Assembly: GCF_009901565.1 (NCBI RefSeq)
Contig: NZ_WXEW01000001.1
Span: forward strand, 1,240,001 to 1,304,000
From: Herbidospora solisilvae
Lineage (GTDB): Bacteria; Actinomycetota; Actinomycetes; Streptosporangiales; Streptosporangiaceae
Reading direction: 5' to 3'
Length of the DNA: 64,000 bases
The position numbers were made by a program, and so were the translations under genes. The notes under the pieces were generated by a model. It ran no database searches, had not been told where the DNA came from, and saw only the letters and a program-made list of their open reading frames with translations. Numbering within the stretch: position 1 is the first letter of the stretch; every line of letters starts with the position of its first letter. This document shows positions 1 to 8,547 of the stretch, piece after piece.

Positions 1-411
1 CTGATCAGCCGGTGGCCGGTCGTGCCGGGCGGGTTGTCGATGGACGTCGACCTCGTCGTCGCCGGGCTCGGCCTGGGGCTGGTCATCGCGCCGGTCAGCT
101 CGGCCGTCCTCACGACCATCCCGGCCGTCCAGCACGGCGTCGCCTCGGCCGCCGTCGTGGTCGCCCGCATGATGGGCATGCTGCTCGGGGTGGCGGCGCT
201 GTCGGCCTACGGGTTCCACCGGTTCCAGACCCTCACCGCCGACCTCGACACCCCCCTGCCGTTCGGAGTGTCGCCCGAGACGTACCAGAGGCAGCTCGAG
301 GTCTACACCCACGCGGTGCAGGCGGCCCTGCACACCGAATACTCCGAGATCTTCCTCATCACGGCGGTGCTCTGCGGCATCGGGGCCGTGGTGGCGCTGG
401 CGATGGAGTAG
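1..411 (+). CDS. MFS drug-exporter, C-terminal end (partial)
   Basis: The reading frame is open from the first base and stops with TAG at 409-411, so only about the last 136 residues are present. They form at least three hydrophobic segments: one rich in Gly/Leu/Ala ending near VIAPVSSAV, one around [12 protein letters not shown], and a last one before the terminus. The pattern of a small-residue helix followed by an A-R-M-M-G helix is typical of the C-terminal half of DHA2 (EmrB/QacA-like, 14-TM) proton-driven exporters in actinobacteria. The family is inferred from this tail alone and the substrate cannot be told. No terminator-like hairpin is obvious in the 147 bases before the next gene. 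Confidence 0.65.
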   Translation: MISRWPVVPGGLSMDVDLVVAGLGLGLVIAPVSSAVLTTIPAVQHGVASAAVVVARMMGMLLGVAALSAYGFHRFQTLTADLDTPLPFGVSPETYQRQLEVYTHAVQAALHTEYSEIFLITAVLCGIGAVVALAME

Positions 412-558
412 GGGGATACTCAAGCCACCCCGACAGAGCGGGTCAAGGATCGGAGAAGGCCGCGATCCCGGGCGTTCAGGACGCCGGTCCCATGTGCTCG
501 GGACACCCCTTGGCCCACAGTTGGCGCCAGCGACACCACTCTGTCTGGGGGATCCCTC

Positions 559-1011
559 ATGCGTAAGGTCTTCTTCGGCTTCACGGTGATCATGTTCGTC
601 TCCGTGCTCGCCCAGTTCTACTTCGCCACGTTCGGCGCGTTCGAGCGGCCCGCGCCCGCCCTCGGCGCCGAGGACGCCGCGATCATGCCGCACGTCCTCA
701 ACGGCACGATGGTGCTCCCGATCCTGTCGATCCTGACCACGATCGTGGCGGCGATCGCCAAGGCCGGTGGCCGGCTCATCCTGCTCTCGATCACGCCCCT
801 GCTGCTGGTCGTCGTGCAGCTGTTCGTGATCTTCGAGCTGGCCGGGCTGGCGGGCGCCGACATGGACAAGACCACCACCGCGAGCCTGGTCGTGCTCGGT
901 TTCCACGCCCTCGACGGCGTGGCGATCCTGTGGGCGTCGGTCGTGCTGATGAAGAAGGCCCGCGACCTCACCAAGGCCGCGGCGCCCGCGCCCCAGGCCG
1001 CCGTCGCGTGA
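559..1011 (+). CDS. DUF6220-like small four-helix membrane protein
   Basis: A 150-residue protein with four predicted membrane helices (about residues 4-24, 48-66, 75-96 and 110-130) and a short Ala/Pro-rich cytoplasmic tail. The start is ATG, with GGGGGAT about 7 bases upstream. It resembles the DUF6220 family of actinobacterial membrane proteins, for which I know no biochemical function. Its TGA stop overlaps the GTG start of the multicopper oxidase (bases 1008-1011), so the two are probably translated together. The protein may be a membrane partner of the oxidase; that is inference from the overlap only. Confidence 0.6.
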   Translation: MRKVFFGFTVIMFVSVLAQFYFATFGAFERPAPALGAEDAAIMPHVLNGTMVLPILSILTTIVAAIAKAGGRLILLSITPLLLVVVQLFVIFELAGLAGADMDKTTTASLVVLGFHALDGVAILWASVVLMKKARDLTKAAAPAPQAAVA

Positions 1012-2855
1012 CCACCGCGCTCGCCGGCGGCCTCGACCAGATCATGGTCGTCGTCGCCGCCGTGGTGTGGGGTGCCGCGGCCGGTTTCGCGTTCGCCGCG
1101 TTCCGGCCGCCGCACGACCCGCGTTTCCACCTGGCCGCCCTGGCGCTGAGCGCCGGGGCGGTCGTCGTGAGCGGGGTGCGGGTGGTGCTGACGGTGCGGC
1201 TCATGCAGGCGGGGTGGTGGTTCGTCGCCGAGAAGGTGCTGCTGGCCCTGCCCCTGCTGCTCGTCCCGATGGTGTACGCCCTCACGACCACCGTCCCGGC
1301 GCTGCTGCGGCGGGAGCGGGACCCGAAGAAGGCCTACCCGCTGATCCTCACCGCCATCGGCGCGATCATCGGGGTGGCCTGCGACGTGATCGTCTCCTAC
1401 CCCGTGACCGTGTCGTCGGCCCTGGTCGTGATGCTCGTCGGGGGCGGCGCGGCGGCCCTGGCGTGGCGGCTGGTCGCGGGAGGGGGCGGCGACCGGTGGC
1501 GGATCGCCGGGTTCGCGGTGGCGCTGACCGGCGTCGTGTGGGCGGTCTCGGGCAGCTTCTCCGGCACGCCGATGCACGCGGGCCACGACACGGCCACCGG
1601 TGGTGTCTCCGTGGCCTCGTTGCGCGGCCCCGCCGACCCGGACGCGCGCAGGTACACCCTGACGGCGAAGGCGTCGAGCCTGACCGTCGGCGGCCGGACC
1701 GTGCAGACCTGGTCGTTCAACGGCCAGAACCCCGGCCCGACGCTGCGGGTGAGGCAGGGCGAGACGCTGGAGGTGACGCTGCGCAACGAACTGCCCGGCG
1801 ACCAGGGCGTGACGATCCACTGGCACGGCTACGACCTGCCCGCCGGGGAGGACGGCGTGCCCGGCGTCACCCAGGACGCCGTCAGGCCCGGCGGCGAGCA
1901 CGTCTACCGTTTCCGGGCCGACGACCCCGGCACGTACTGGTACCACTCCCACCAGAACTCCAGCGTCGCCGTGGCCAAGGGCCTGTTCGGGCTGCTCATC
2001 GTGGAACCCGCCGAGGGCGACCACACGGTGGCGGTCCACACGTACGGCAACGTCCCGACCCTCAGCTTCGACGACCGGCCGCCCACCGACCGGCAGGTCA
2101 CGGCCGTCATCCCGCCCGGCAGCCCGGTCCGGCTGCGGATCGCCGACACCGACAGCACGCCGGTGACCCTGGGCCTGTCGGGCGTGGACTTCCGGCTGCG
2201 CTCGGTCGACGCCCGCGACGTCGCCGGCGCCACGACGCTGCGGGACCGGCGGATCAAACTCGCCGCCGGTGGCCGCTACGACCTGGCCTTCACCATGCCC
2301 GACGGCCCGGTCATGCTGAGCGTCGACGGCCACCCGGGCCTGGCCCTGAACGGCCAGGCCGCACCCGCGACGGGCGAGCCGCTCGACGTCACCCGCTACG
2401 GCACGCTGCCCGAGCTCCGCGAGGAGTTCGACCAGGAGATCGTCTGGGTGCTCGACAAGACCTTCGCCACGGTGGACGGGGTGCCGAGGCTGGCCCACAC
2501 GGTCAACGGGAAGGGCTACCCGAACATCCCGACCCCGGTCGTGCGCGAGGGCGAACGCGTCAAGATCACGATCGTGAACCGGTCGGGCGACCTGCACCCG
2601 ATGCATCCCCACGGCCACCACGTCGAGGTCCTGTCCCGCGACGGCCGGGCCGCCAACGGGATGCTCGTCGACACCTTCGACGTCGAACCGGGCGAGGTCT
2701 GGGTCGTGGCGCTGACCGCCGACAACCCGGGCCTGTGGATGTCCCACTGCCACGACCTGGCCCACGCGGTCCAGGGCATGGAGTTCCACGTGGCCTACGA
2801 GGGCGTCACGACCCCCTACGACATCGGCGGGCCGGCGGGCAACCACCCGGCCTAA
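1008..2855 (+). CDS. Membrane-anchored multicopper oxidase
   Basis: A 615-residue protein. I start it at the GTG that overlaps the preceding stop, because the longer frame runs into the upstream gene. Residues 1 to about 190 hold five or six hydrophobic segments; the rest is a cupredoxin-type multicopper oxidase. All four copper motifs are visible: HWHG near residue 271, WYHSH near 313, HPMHPHGHH near 530, and HCHDLAH followed by a Met four residues later near 580. The last carries the type 1 and type 3 ligands. Such enzymes oxidise substrates and reduce dioxygen to water; the real substrate (Cu(I), a phenol or other) is not shown. The fused polytopic N-terminus is unusual, as most laccase-like enzymes have only a signal peptide. 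The stop codon overlaps that of the convergent response regulator. Confidence 0.88.
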   Translation: MTTALAGGLDQIMVVVAAVVWGAAAGFAFAAFRPPHDPRFHLAALALSAGAVVVSGVRVVLTVRLMQAGWWFVAEKVLLALPLLLVPMVYALTTTVPALLRRERDPKKAYPLILTAIGAIIGVACDVIVSYPVTVSSALVVMLVGGGAAALAWRLVAGGGGDRWRIAGFAVALTGVVWAVSGSFSGTPMHAGHDTATGGVSVASLRGPADPDARRYTLTAKASSLTVGGRTVQTWSFNGQNPGPTLRVRQGETLEVTLRNELPGDQGVTIHWHGYDLPAGEDGVPGVTQDAVRPGGEHVYRFRADDPGTYWYHSHQNSSVAVAKGLFGLLIVEPAEGDHTVAVHTYGNVPTLSFDDRPPTDRQVTAVIPPGSPVRLRIADTDSTPVTLGLSGVDFRLRSVDARDVAGATTLRDRRIKLAAGGRYDLAFTMPDGPVMLSVDGHPGLALNGQAAPATGEPLDVTRYGTLPELREEFDQEIVWVLDKTFATVDGVPRLAHTVNGKGYPNIPTPVVREGERVKITIVNRSGDLHPMHPHGHHVEVLSRDGRAANGMLVDTFDVEPGEVWVVALTADNPGLWMSHCHDLAHAVQGMEFHVAYEGVTTPYDIGGPAGNHPA

Positions 2856-3499
2856 GAGCGCAGGAAGGCCAGCACCGCCAGCACGCGGCGGTGCTGGTCG
2901 GCGTCGTCGGCGTACAGGCCGAGCTTGGCGAAGATCGAGCGGATGTGCTTCTCCACCGCGCCCTCGCTCACCACCAGGTGCCGCCCGATCGCCGGGTTCG
3001 AGCGGCCCTCGGCCATCAGCGCCAGCACCTCGCGCTCCCGGGGCGTCAGCAGGGCCACCGGGTCGTCGCGCCGCCGCCGGACCATGAGCTGCGAGATGAC
3101 CTGCGGGTCGAAGACGGTGCCGCCGGAGGCGACGCCGCGCAGCCCGGCCATGAACTCCTCGACGTCCACGACACGGTCTTTCAGCAGGTAGCCGACCCCG
3201 CCGCGGGCGTCGGCGAGCAGGTCGTCGGCGTAGGAGACCTCGACGTACTGCGACAGGATGAGGACCGGCGCCCCGGGCACCTCCCTGCGGGCCGCCACGG
3301 CGGCGCGCAGGCCCTCGTCGGTGAAGGTCGGCGGCATCCGCACGTCGACCACGGACACGTCAGGCCGATGCGCCGCGACGGCGGACACGAGCTCATCGCC
3401 CGTCCCCACCGTCGCGACCACCTCACAACCGAACTCTTCGAGGAGGCGTACCAGACCCTCCCGGATGAGCACGGCGTCGTCGGCCACCACTACCCGCAC
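2852..3499 (-). CDS. NarL/LuxR-family response regulator
   Basis: A 215-residue DNA-binding response regulator. The N-terminal receiver begins with V-V-V-A-D-D (acidic pocket), has the phospho-acceptor Asp in VVDVRMP and a Lys in the LLKD segment. The C-terminal LuxR helix-turn-helix starts at LTPREREVLALMAEG and carries SEGAVEKHI. GTG at 3499 is preferred because GGAGG lies four bases upstream and the frame overlaps the kinase gene by 10 bases, as in many actinobacterial pairs. It is the cognate partner of the upstream kinase and presumably a transcription factor. Targets are unknown; the adjacent convergent oxidase is only a neighbour. Confidence 0.92.
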   Translation of the reverse strand: MRVVVADDAVLIREGLVRLLEEFGCEVVATVGTGDELVSAVAAHRPDVSVVDVRMPPTFTDEGLRAAVAARREVPGAPVLILSQYVEVSYADDLLADARGGVGYLLKDRVVDVEEFMAGLRGVASGGTVFDPQVISQLMVRRRRDDPVALLTPREREVLALMAEGRSNPAIGRHLVVSEGAVEKHIRSIFAKLGLYADDADQHRRVLAVLAFLRS

Positions 3500-4743
3500 G
3501 GAACCTCCGCCACGATCAGGGTCGGTCCCCCGGCGGGGGACTGAACGGACAACTCGCCGTCGACCGCGCGCAGCCGGTCGGCCAGACCGGACAACCCGTG
3601 GCCCTTGGCGACATGGGCGCCGCCGACTCCGTCGTCGCCGATGGTCAGCAGCAGCGAGTCGCCCGTGCGGTCGAGCATGACCCGGCACAGGGTGGCCCGG
3701 CTGTGCTTGGCGACGTTGGTGAGCGCCTCGGCGGTGACGAAGTAGACGGTGTTCTCGACCAGCGCGGCGAACCGCTCCTCGATCCGGACGTCGAGCTCGA
3801 CCGGCACGGTGCAGCGGGCCGCCAGCGCCGACAGCGCCGGGTTGAGCCCCCGGTCGGCCAGGATCGGCGGCGCGATCCCCCGCGACAGGGCGCGCAGCTC
3901 GTCGAGCGTCTCCCGGGTGGCGGTGATCGCCTGCCCGATCGTCGTCGAGGCGGCCGCGGCGTCGCGCTCCAGCAGCCGCTGGGCCCGCGACAACTCCATC
4001 GCCAGGTGGACCAGCCGCTGCTGCGGGCCGTCGTGGATGTCCCGCTCCAGCCGCCGCAGCGCGTCGGCCTCGGCGTGGGCGGCGGCGTGCCGGCCCTCGG
4101 TGAGGTCGTCGATGCGGCCCTGCAGCTCGGCCATGCCGCTGAGCAGCGTCCGGCCCAGGTTGGCCTGCAACGTCGCCATGAACCGGATCACCGGGAACAG
4201 CACCAGCGTCGCGACGATGCCGAGCGCCGCGTAGAACAGGGTGTTGGACAGGTAGCTCCCGCTGAAGCCGAGCAGCTCGGGCAACTCCTTGTTGCCGGGG
4301 ATCTGGTTGGTGAACCAGCCCCAGATGGGGTAGGTCACCCCGCCCAGCACCAGCCCCCACATCGCGGTCGTGACGACGAACGTCGCGATCGCGACCGGGA
4401 AGGCGATGATCAGGTGCAGCACGTCGAGCCACGACTGGGGCGTCAGCATCGGGTTGACCAGCCGGCGGATCCAGCCCGCGCCCACCGGCGGCGCCGGATA
4501 ACGCGGACGCTGCACCGGCCGGTCGAGGACCAGCGCGATGCGGCCCCGTTCGAGGTCGCCGAACAGACGGGCGATGAGCAGGGTGACCGCGAGGACGGCC
4601 ACCCCGACGCCGACGACGACGGTCCCGGCTCCGGCCGAGAGCCCGGCGACCATCAGGCAGAACGCGACCGTCGCCAGGGGGAGGCCCAGCATCAGGTAGC
4701 CGGTGTCGGCGGCCAGGCGGCGCAGATGTGTTCTCATGCCCAT
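3490..4743 (-). CDS. Sensor histidine kinase, HisKA_3 type
   Basis: About 417 residues. The N-terminal half has four membrane helices (two near residues 15-55, two around 110-185) and resembles the actinobacterial 'Sensor' domain. The dimerisation/phosphoacceptor helix follows with the motif RDIHDGPQQRL near residue 237, then an HATPase_c domain with an N-box (TEALTNVAKHS) and G-boxes (GDDGVGG, GHGLSGL). It autophosphorylates the His of DIHDGP and passes phosphate to the regulator whose start it overlaps. ATG at 4743 is chosen over an in-frame TTG at 4746; a GTGAGGAAAG stretch lies upstream. The signal is unknown. Confidence 0.92.
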   Translation of the reverse strand: MGMRTHLRRLAADTGYLMLGLPLATVAFCLMVAGLSAGAGTVVVGVGVAVLAVTLLIARLFGDLERGRIALVLDRPVQRPRYPAPPVGAGWIRRLVNPMLTPQSWLDVLHLIIAFPVAIATFVVTTAMWGLVLGGVTYPIWGWFTNQIPGNKELPELLGFSGSYLSNTLFYAALGIVATLVLFPVIRFMATLQANLGRTLLSGMAELQGRIDDLTEGRHAAAHAEADALRRLERDIHDGPQQRLVHLAMELSRAQRLLERDAAAASTTIGQAITATRETLDELRALSRGIAPPILADRGLNPALSALAARCTVPVELDVRIEERFAALVENTVYFVTAEALTNVAKHSRATLCRVMLDRTGDSLLLTIGDDGVGGAHVAKGHGLSGLADRLRAVDGELSVQSPAGGPTLIVAEVPCG

Positions 4744-4831
4744 CAACTTAGAAATCGGCGGCTTTCCTCACGATCCCGCGTACACCCGGCCGATGGTAGG
4801 GCTGGCACCACCATCACAGGCGCCTGAACCG

Positions 4832-4863
4832 CCGCGGGCCGCGCCCGGAGGCGCGGCCCGCGG
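4832..4863 (-). terminator. Hairpin terminator after der
   Basis: A perfect 13-base-pair all-GC stem (4832-4844 with 4851-4863) and a six-base loop, placed ten bases beyond the der stop codon. There is no T-run, which is usual for actinobacterial terminators. It separates der from the two-component genes downstream on the same strand. Confidence 0.75.
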
Positions 4864-4873
4864 AAGAACGGCC

Positions 4874-6280
4874 CTACTTCTTGCGCTTCTCCCTGATCTT
4901 CATCGTCACCTCGATCGGGGAGCCCTCGAAGCCGAACTCCTCACGCAGCCGCCGCTCGATGAAGCGGCGGTAGGTCTCCTCAAGGAAGCCCGAGGTGAAC
5001 AGGACGAACTTCGGCGGCTCGGTCGCGGCCTGGGTGGCGAACAGGATCTTCGGCTGCTTGCCGCCCCGGACGGGCGGCGGCGTCGCCTGCACCAGCTCGG
5101 TGAGGAACTGGTTGAGCCGCGAGGTCGGCACCCGGGTCGTCCAGGAGTCGATCGCCCGCTCCAGCGCCGGGACCAGCTTCTCGACGTGGCGCCCGGTCTT
5201 GGCGGAGATGTTCACCCGCAGCGCCCAGGGGGTGCGGACGAGCTGGCGCTCGATCTCCTTCTCCAGGTAGTAACGCCGGTCTTCGTCGACCAGGTCCCAC
5301 TTGTTGAACGCCACGACCATGGCCCGGCCCGACTCGATGACCAGCCCGATGATCCGCAGGTCCTGCTCGGTCAGCACCTCGGACGCGTCGATCAGCACGA
5401 TCGCGACCTCGGCCCGCTCCAGGGCGGCGCGGGTGCGCATGGCGGCGTAGAAGTCGGCGCCCTTGAGCTCGCGATCGCGCCGCCGGATGCCGGCGGTGTC
5501 GATGAAGCGCCAGGGCACCCCGCCGAGCTCGATCAGCTCGTCGACCGGGTCACGGGTGGTGCCGGCCATCGGGTCGACCAGCACCCGCTCCTCGCCGGCG
5601 ACCCGGTTGAGCAGCGACGACTTGCCCACGTTGGGCTTGCCGAGCAGGGCCACGCGGCGCGGGCCGCGCTGCTCGCCGAACTTCAGCGGCGGCGTCTCGG
5701 GCAGCGCGTCGAGCACCACGTCGAGCAGGTCGCCGCTGGAGCGCCCGTGCAGCGCCGACACCGGGTAGGGCTGCCCGAGGCCGAGCGACCACAGTTCGTT
5801 GGCCTCCAGCTCCTGGAGCTGGTTGTCGACCTTGTTCGCGGCCAGCACGACCGGTTTGCCGGCCTTGCGGAGCACCCCGCCGACGGCCTCGTCGGAGTCG
5901 GTGATGCCCACCGTGGCGTCGACCACAAACAGGATCACATCGGCCAGCTCGGCCGCCACCTGCGCCTGCTCGGCGATCTTCAGGGCCATGCCGGTGGCGT
6001 CGGGGTCCCACCCGCCGGTGTCGACCAGCGTGAACCGGCGGCCCCGCCAGTTGGCGTCGTAGGTGACCCGGTCGCGGGTCACGCCGGGGACGTCTTCCAC
6101 GACCGCCTCCCGGCGGCCGATGATGCGGTTGACCAGGGTCGACTTGCCCACGTTGGGGCGACCCACCACCGCCACGACGGGCAGCGGACCGGAATCGGGC
6201 TCGTCGTCGTGGCCTCCCTCGACATCGAGGGTGGCCAGTTCGGCCTCGATCCAGCCGTCGTCGTCGTACTCCGCGCTCAT
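4874..6280 (-). CDS. der: Ribosome-assembly GTPase Der (EngA)
   Basis: A 468-residue double GTPase needed for late assembly of the 50S subunit. Two tandem G domains are visible: GRPNVGKST with NKVD in the first and GKPNVGKSS with NKWD in the second, followed by the C-terminal KH-like domain ending in a Lys/Arg-rich tail. The acidic N-terminal extension of about 33 residues before the first G domain matches actinobacterial Der proteins. ATG at 6280 is supported by AGGAGGA about eight bases upstream. The gene follows cmk with a 16-base gap and is the last gene of the cmk-der unit. Confidence 0.98.
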   Translation of the reverse strand: MSAEYDDDGWIEAELATLDVEGGHDDEPDSGPLPVVAVVGRPNVGKSTLVNRIIGRREAVVEDVPGVTRDRVTYDANWRGRRFTLVDTGGWDPDATGMALKIAEQAQVAAELADVILFVVDATVGITDSDEAVGGVLRKAGKPVVLAANKVDNQLQELEANELWSLGLGQPYPVSALHGRSSGDLLDVVLDALPETPPLKFGEQRGPRRVALLGKPNVGKSSLLNRVAGEERVLVDPMAGTTRDPVDELIELGGVPWRFIDTAGIRRRDRELKGADFYAAMRTRAALERAEVAIVLIDASEVLTEQDLRIIGLVIESGRAMVVAFNKWDLVDEDRRYYLEKEIERQLVRTPWALRVNISAKTGRHVEKLVPALERAIDSWTTRVPTSRLNQFLTELVQATPPPVRGGKQPKILFATQAATEPPKFVLFTSGFLEETYRRFIERRLREEFGFEGSPIEVTMKIREKRKK

Positions 6281-6296
6281 CGCGGCATTCCTCCTG

Positions 6297-6974
6297 TCAG
6301 CGCGCCTCGATCGGGGCGCGCTCCTTCACGAGCCGCAGGATCTCGGCGATCACCTCGTCGAGCCCCAGCTCGGTGGTGTCGACCTCGACCGCGTCGGCGG
6401 CCATGGTCAGCGGGTCGGCCTTGCGGGTGGAGTCGAGCGTGTCGCGGCGGGCCATGTCGGCCACCTGCGCCTCGACGGTCGACCCGGTCAGCTCGGCGTT
6501 GCGCCGGCGCGCGCGGGCCTCGGCGCTGGCGGTCAGATAGATCTTGACGGGGGCCTGGGGGGCGACGACGGTGCCGATGTCACGGCCCTCGACGACCATG
6601 CCCTCGGGGGCTCCGGCGATCAGCGTCCGCTGGAGGGCGACCAGGTGGGCGCGGACCTCGGGGACCGCGGCGACGGCCGAGACGGCGGCGGTCACGGCCG
6701 CCTCCCGGATCGGGCCGTTGACGTCGGTCCCGTCGATCGTGACGCCGGAGTGGTCAGGGTCGGTGGACATCTCGAGCACCGGCTCGGTCGCCCGTGCCGC
6801 GATGGTCTCGGCGTCGGCCAGGTCGATGCCCTGGTCGAGCACCCACCAGGTGAGCGCCCGGTACATCGCCCCCGTGTCGAGGTAGCGCAGGCCCAGCGCG
6901 CGGGCCACCCCGCGGGACACGCTCGACTTGCCCGACCCCGAAGGCCCGTCCATGGCGACGACCAGACCCGGCAC
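6297..6974 (-). CDS. cmk: Cytidylate kinase
   Basis: A 225-residue kinase that phosphorylates CMP and dCMP with ATP. It opens with the P-loop [10 protein letters not shown], followed by the [10 protein letters not shown] segment typical of Cmk, the NMP-binding insert, and EGRDIGTVV in the middle. The GTG start at 6974 has GGGGAG upstream. Cmk next to der is common in actinobacteria and both are needed for growth, so co-expression is plausible. Confidence 0.97.
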   Translation of the reverse strand: MPGLVVAMDGPSGSGKSSVSRGVARALGLRYLDTGAMYRALTWWVLDQGIDLADAETIAARATEPVLEMSTDPDHSGVTIDGTDVNGPIREAAVTAAVSAVAAVPEVRAHLVALQRTLIAGAPEGMVVEGRDIGTVVAPQAPVKIYLTASAEARARRRNAELTGSTVEAQVADMARRDTLDSTRKADPLTMAADAVEVDTTELGLDEVIAEILRLVKERAPIEAR

Positions 6975-7013
6975 GGTCCACTCCCCTGTTCTCGTGTGTG
7001 TTGCGACCCTCAG

Positions 7014-7050
7014 AAGGCTACCGGGGCGCAGGCCCGGCCCCGACAGCCTT
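7014..7050 (-). terminator. Hairpin terminator after tyrA
   Basis: Arms at 7014-7027 and 7037-7050 pair as 6 bp, a two-base internal mismatch, then 6 bp, around a nine-base loop. The hairpin touches the tyrA stop codon, so it may also affect termination of translation. It lies between tyrA and cmk. Confidence 0.55.
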
Positions 7051-8139
7051 TCACCCCTGCAGCTGCCAGCCCTGCGCCCGTAGGGCGGTCGCGAAGATCT
7101 CGGCCGCCTCGGGCTGCACCGACAGCTCCACCGCGCCCAGGGGAAGCCCGGGCACGTGCTCCAGCCGCACGTCCTCGATGCTGACCCCGGCCTGCTCGGC
7201 CACCTGGAACAGCCGCGCCAGCTCGCCCGGACGGTCGCCGATGACGACCTGCACCACCGCGTAGGTGCGGGCGGGGCCGCCGTGCTTGCCGGGGATGCGG
7301 CCGGTGCCGGTCACCCCCCGCTGGAGCAGGTCGGTGACCTCCTCCATGGGGGTGCCGTCGATCGCGAACTCGCGCAGCGCCCGCGCCGCGAGGGCGAGGT
7401 CGCCGGCGACCGCCTCCAGGACCTCCGCCACGGGGGCGGCGTTCCCGGACAGGATCCCCGTCCACAGGGCCGGGTCGCCGGCCGCGATGCGGGTCACGTC
7501 GCGCACGCCCTGGCCGCTGAGGCCGAGCGCGGTGTCGGGGGCCTCGGCCAGCCGCGCGGCCACCGCCGCCGCCGCCACGTGGGGGGCGTGGGAGATCAGC
7601 GCCACCGCCCGGTCGTGCTCCTCGGCCCCGACCGTGACGGCGTTGGCCCCGCAGAGGGCGACGAGCTCGTACACGGCCTCCCGGGCGCGCGGACCCGACT
7701 CGATCGTCGGGCAGAGCGCCCACGGGCGGCCGAGGAACAGGTCGCCGCGGGCCGCGCCGGGGCCGGACTTCTCCCGCCCCGCCAGCGGATGGCCCGCGAC
7801 GAACACCGACAGGTCGCACCCGAGCACGGCCGCCTGCGCGATCGGCACCGCCTTCACGCTGGCCACGTCGGTGTAGAACCGGGCCGCCTCGTTCTTCTGC
7901 AGTTCGAGGAGCTGGTCGGCGACGTACTGCGGCGGCACCGCGATGACCGCGATGTCGGCCCGCTCACCGCCGTCCCAGGGTTCGCCGGCGCCCAGTTCGC
8001 TGGCCAGCCGTACGGCCCCCGGGTCGCGGTCGGTCAGCAGCACCCTGATGTCACGGCGGCGCAGCGCCAGCGCCAGCGACGTGCCGATGAGGCCCGTGCC
8101 GACGACCAGAGCACTGCTGAGTGAGCCACCCTCGGTCAT
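7051..8139 (-). CDS. tyrA: Prephenate dehydrogenase with ACT domain
   Basis: A 362-residue enzyme that oxidises and decarboxylates prephenate to 4-hydroxyphenylpyruvate in tyrosine synthesis. The N-terminal Rossmann fold has VGTGLIGTSLA (residues about 13-23). The family signature GHPLAGREKSG follows, then the helical dimerisation domain. The last ~75 residues look like an ACT regulatory domain (PGELARLFQVAEQAGVSIEDV), suggesting feedback control by tyrosine or phenylalanine. The ATG start has GAGGAAA upstream. It follows aroH by 16 bases, so chorismate mutase and prephenate dehydrogenase, consecutive pathway steps, are encoded together. Confidence 0.95.
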   Translation of the reverse strand: MTEGGSLSSALVVGTGLIGTSLALALRRRDIRVLLTDRDPGAVRLASELGAGEPWDGGERADIAVIAVPPQYVADQLLELQKNEAARFYTDVASVKAVPIAQAAVLGCDLSVFVAGHPLAGREKSGPGAARGDLFLGRPWALCPTIESGPRAREAVYELVALCGANAVTVGAEEHDRAVALISHAPHVAAAAVAARLAEAPDTALGLSGQGVRDVTRIAAGDPALWTGILSGNAAPVAEVLEAVAGDLALAARALREFAIDGTPMEEVTDLLQRGVTGTGRIPGKHGGPARTYAVVQVVIGDRPGELARLFQVAEQAGVSIEDVRLEHVPGLPLGAVELSVQPEAAEIFATALRAQGWQLQG

Positions 8140-8155
8140 GGATTTCCTCGGTGAT

Positions 8156-8515
8156 CTATTGAGCGATGTCGACCCGCAGCGCGACCGCGCCGCGCAGGTA
8201 GACGTGGTGGATCTCCTGGCGCGGCCGGTCGACGGCGATGTGGGCCATCAGCCGCACCACGCGGGGCAGCGCGCCCGGAACGCCGATCTCCGACGCGCAG
8301 AGCAGCGGCACGTCGTGGAATCCCAGCTTACGTGCGGCCAGAGCGGGGAACTCGGCGGTCAGGTCGGGTGTCGCGGTGAAGATCACGCTGATCACGTCGT
8401 CGGTGGTGAGCCGGTTTCGCTCCATCACCTCGGTGACCAGCTCGGTCGTACCCGTGATGATGGACTCCCGGTCGTTACCGTCAACCTGGATCGCGCCGCG
8501 GACCGCCCTGACCAT
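8156..8515 (-). CDS. aroH: Chorismate mutase, AroH class
   Basis: A 119-residue protein of the monofunctional, trimeric AroH type, converting chorismate to prephenate. Recognisable features are the start VRAVRGAIQVD with an active-site Arg, the stretch of TATPDLTAEFPA, the conserved region from VPLLCASEIGVPGALPR, and the C-terminal HVYLRGAVALR. The ATG start has TAGGAGT upstream. It sits between rluB and tyrA in one operon. Confidence 0.95.
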   Translation of the reverse strand: MVRAVRGAIQVDGNDRESIITGTTELVTEVMERNRLTTDDVISVIFTATPDLTAEFPALAARKLGFHDVPLLCASEIGVPGALPRVVRLMAHIAVDRPRQEIHHVYLRGAVALRVDIAQ

Positions 8516-8547
8516 ATGCCTGACTCCTATCTGATCGTCCGCAAAGG

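Noticed and set aside
618-2846. A 742-codon minus-strand frame
   Set aside because: It lies opposite the multicopper oxidase and DUF6220 genes, has no recognisable motif and shows shadow composition.
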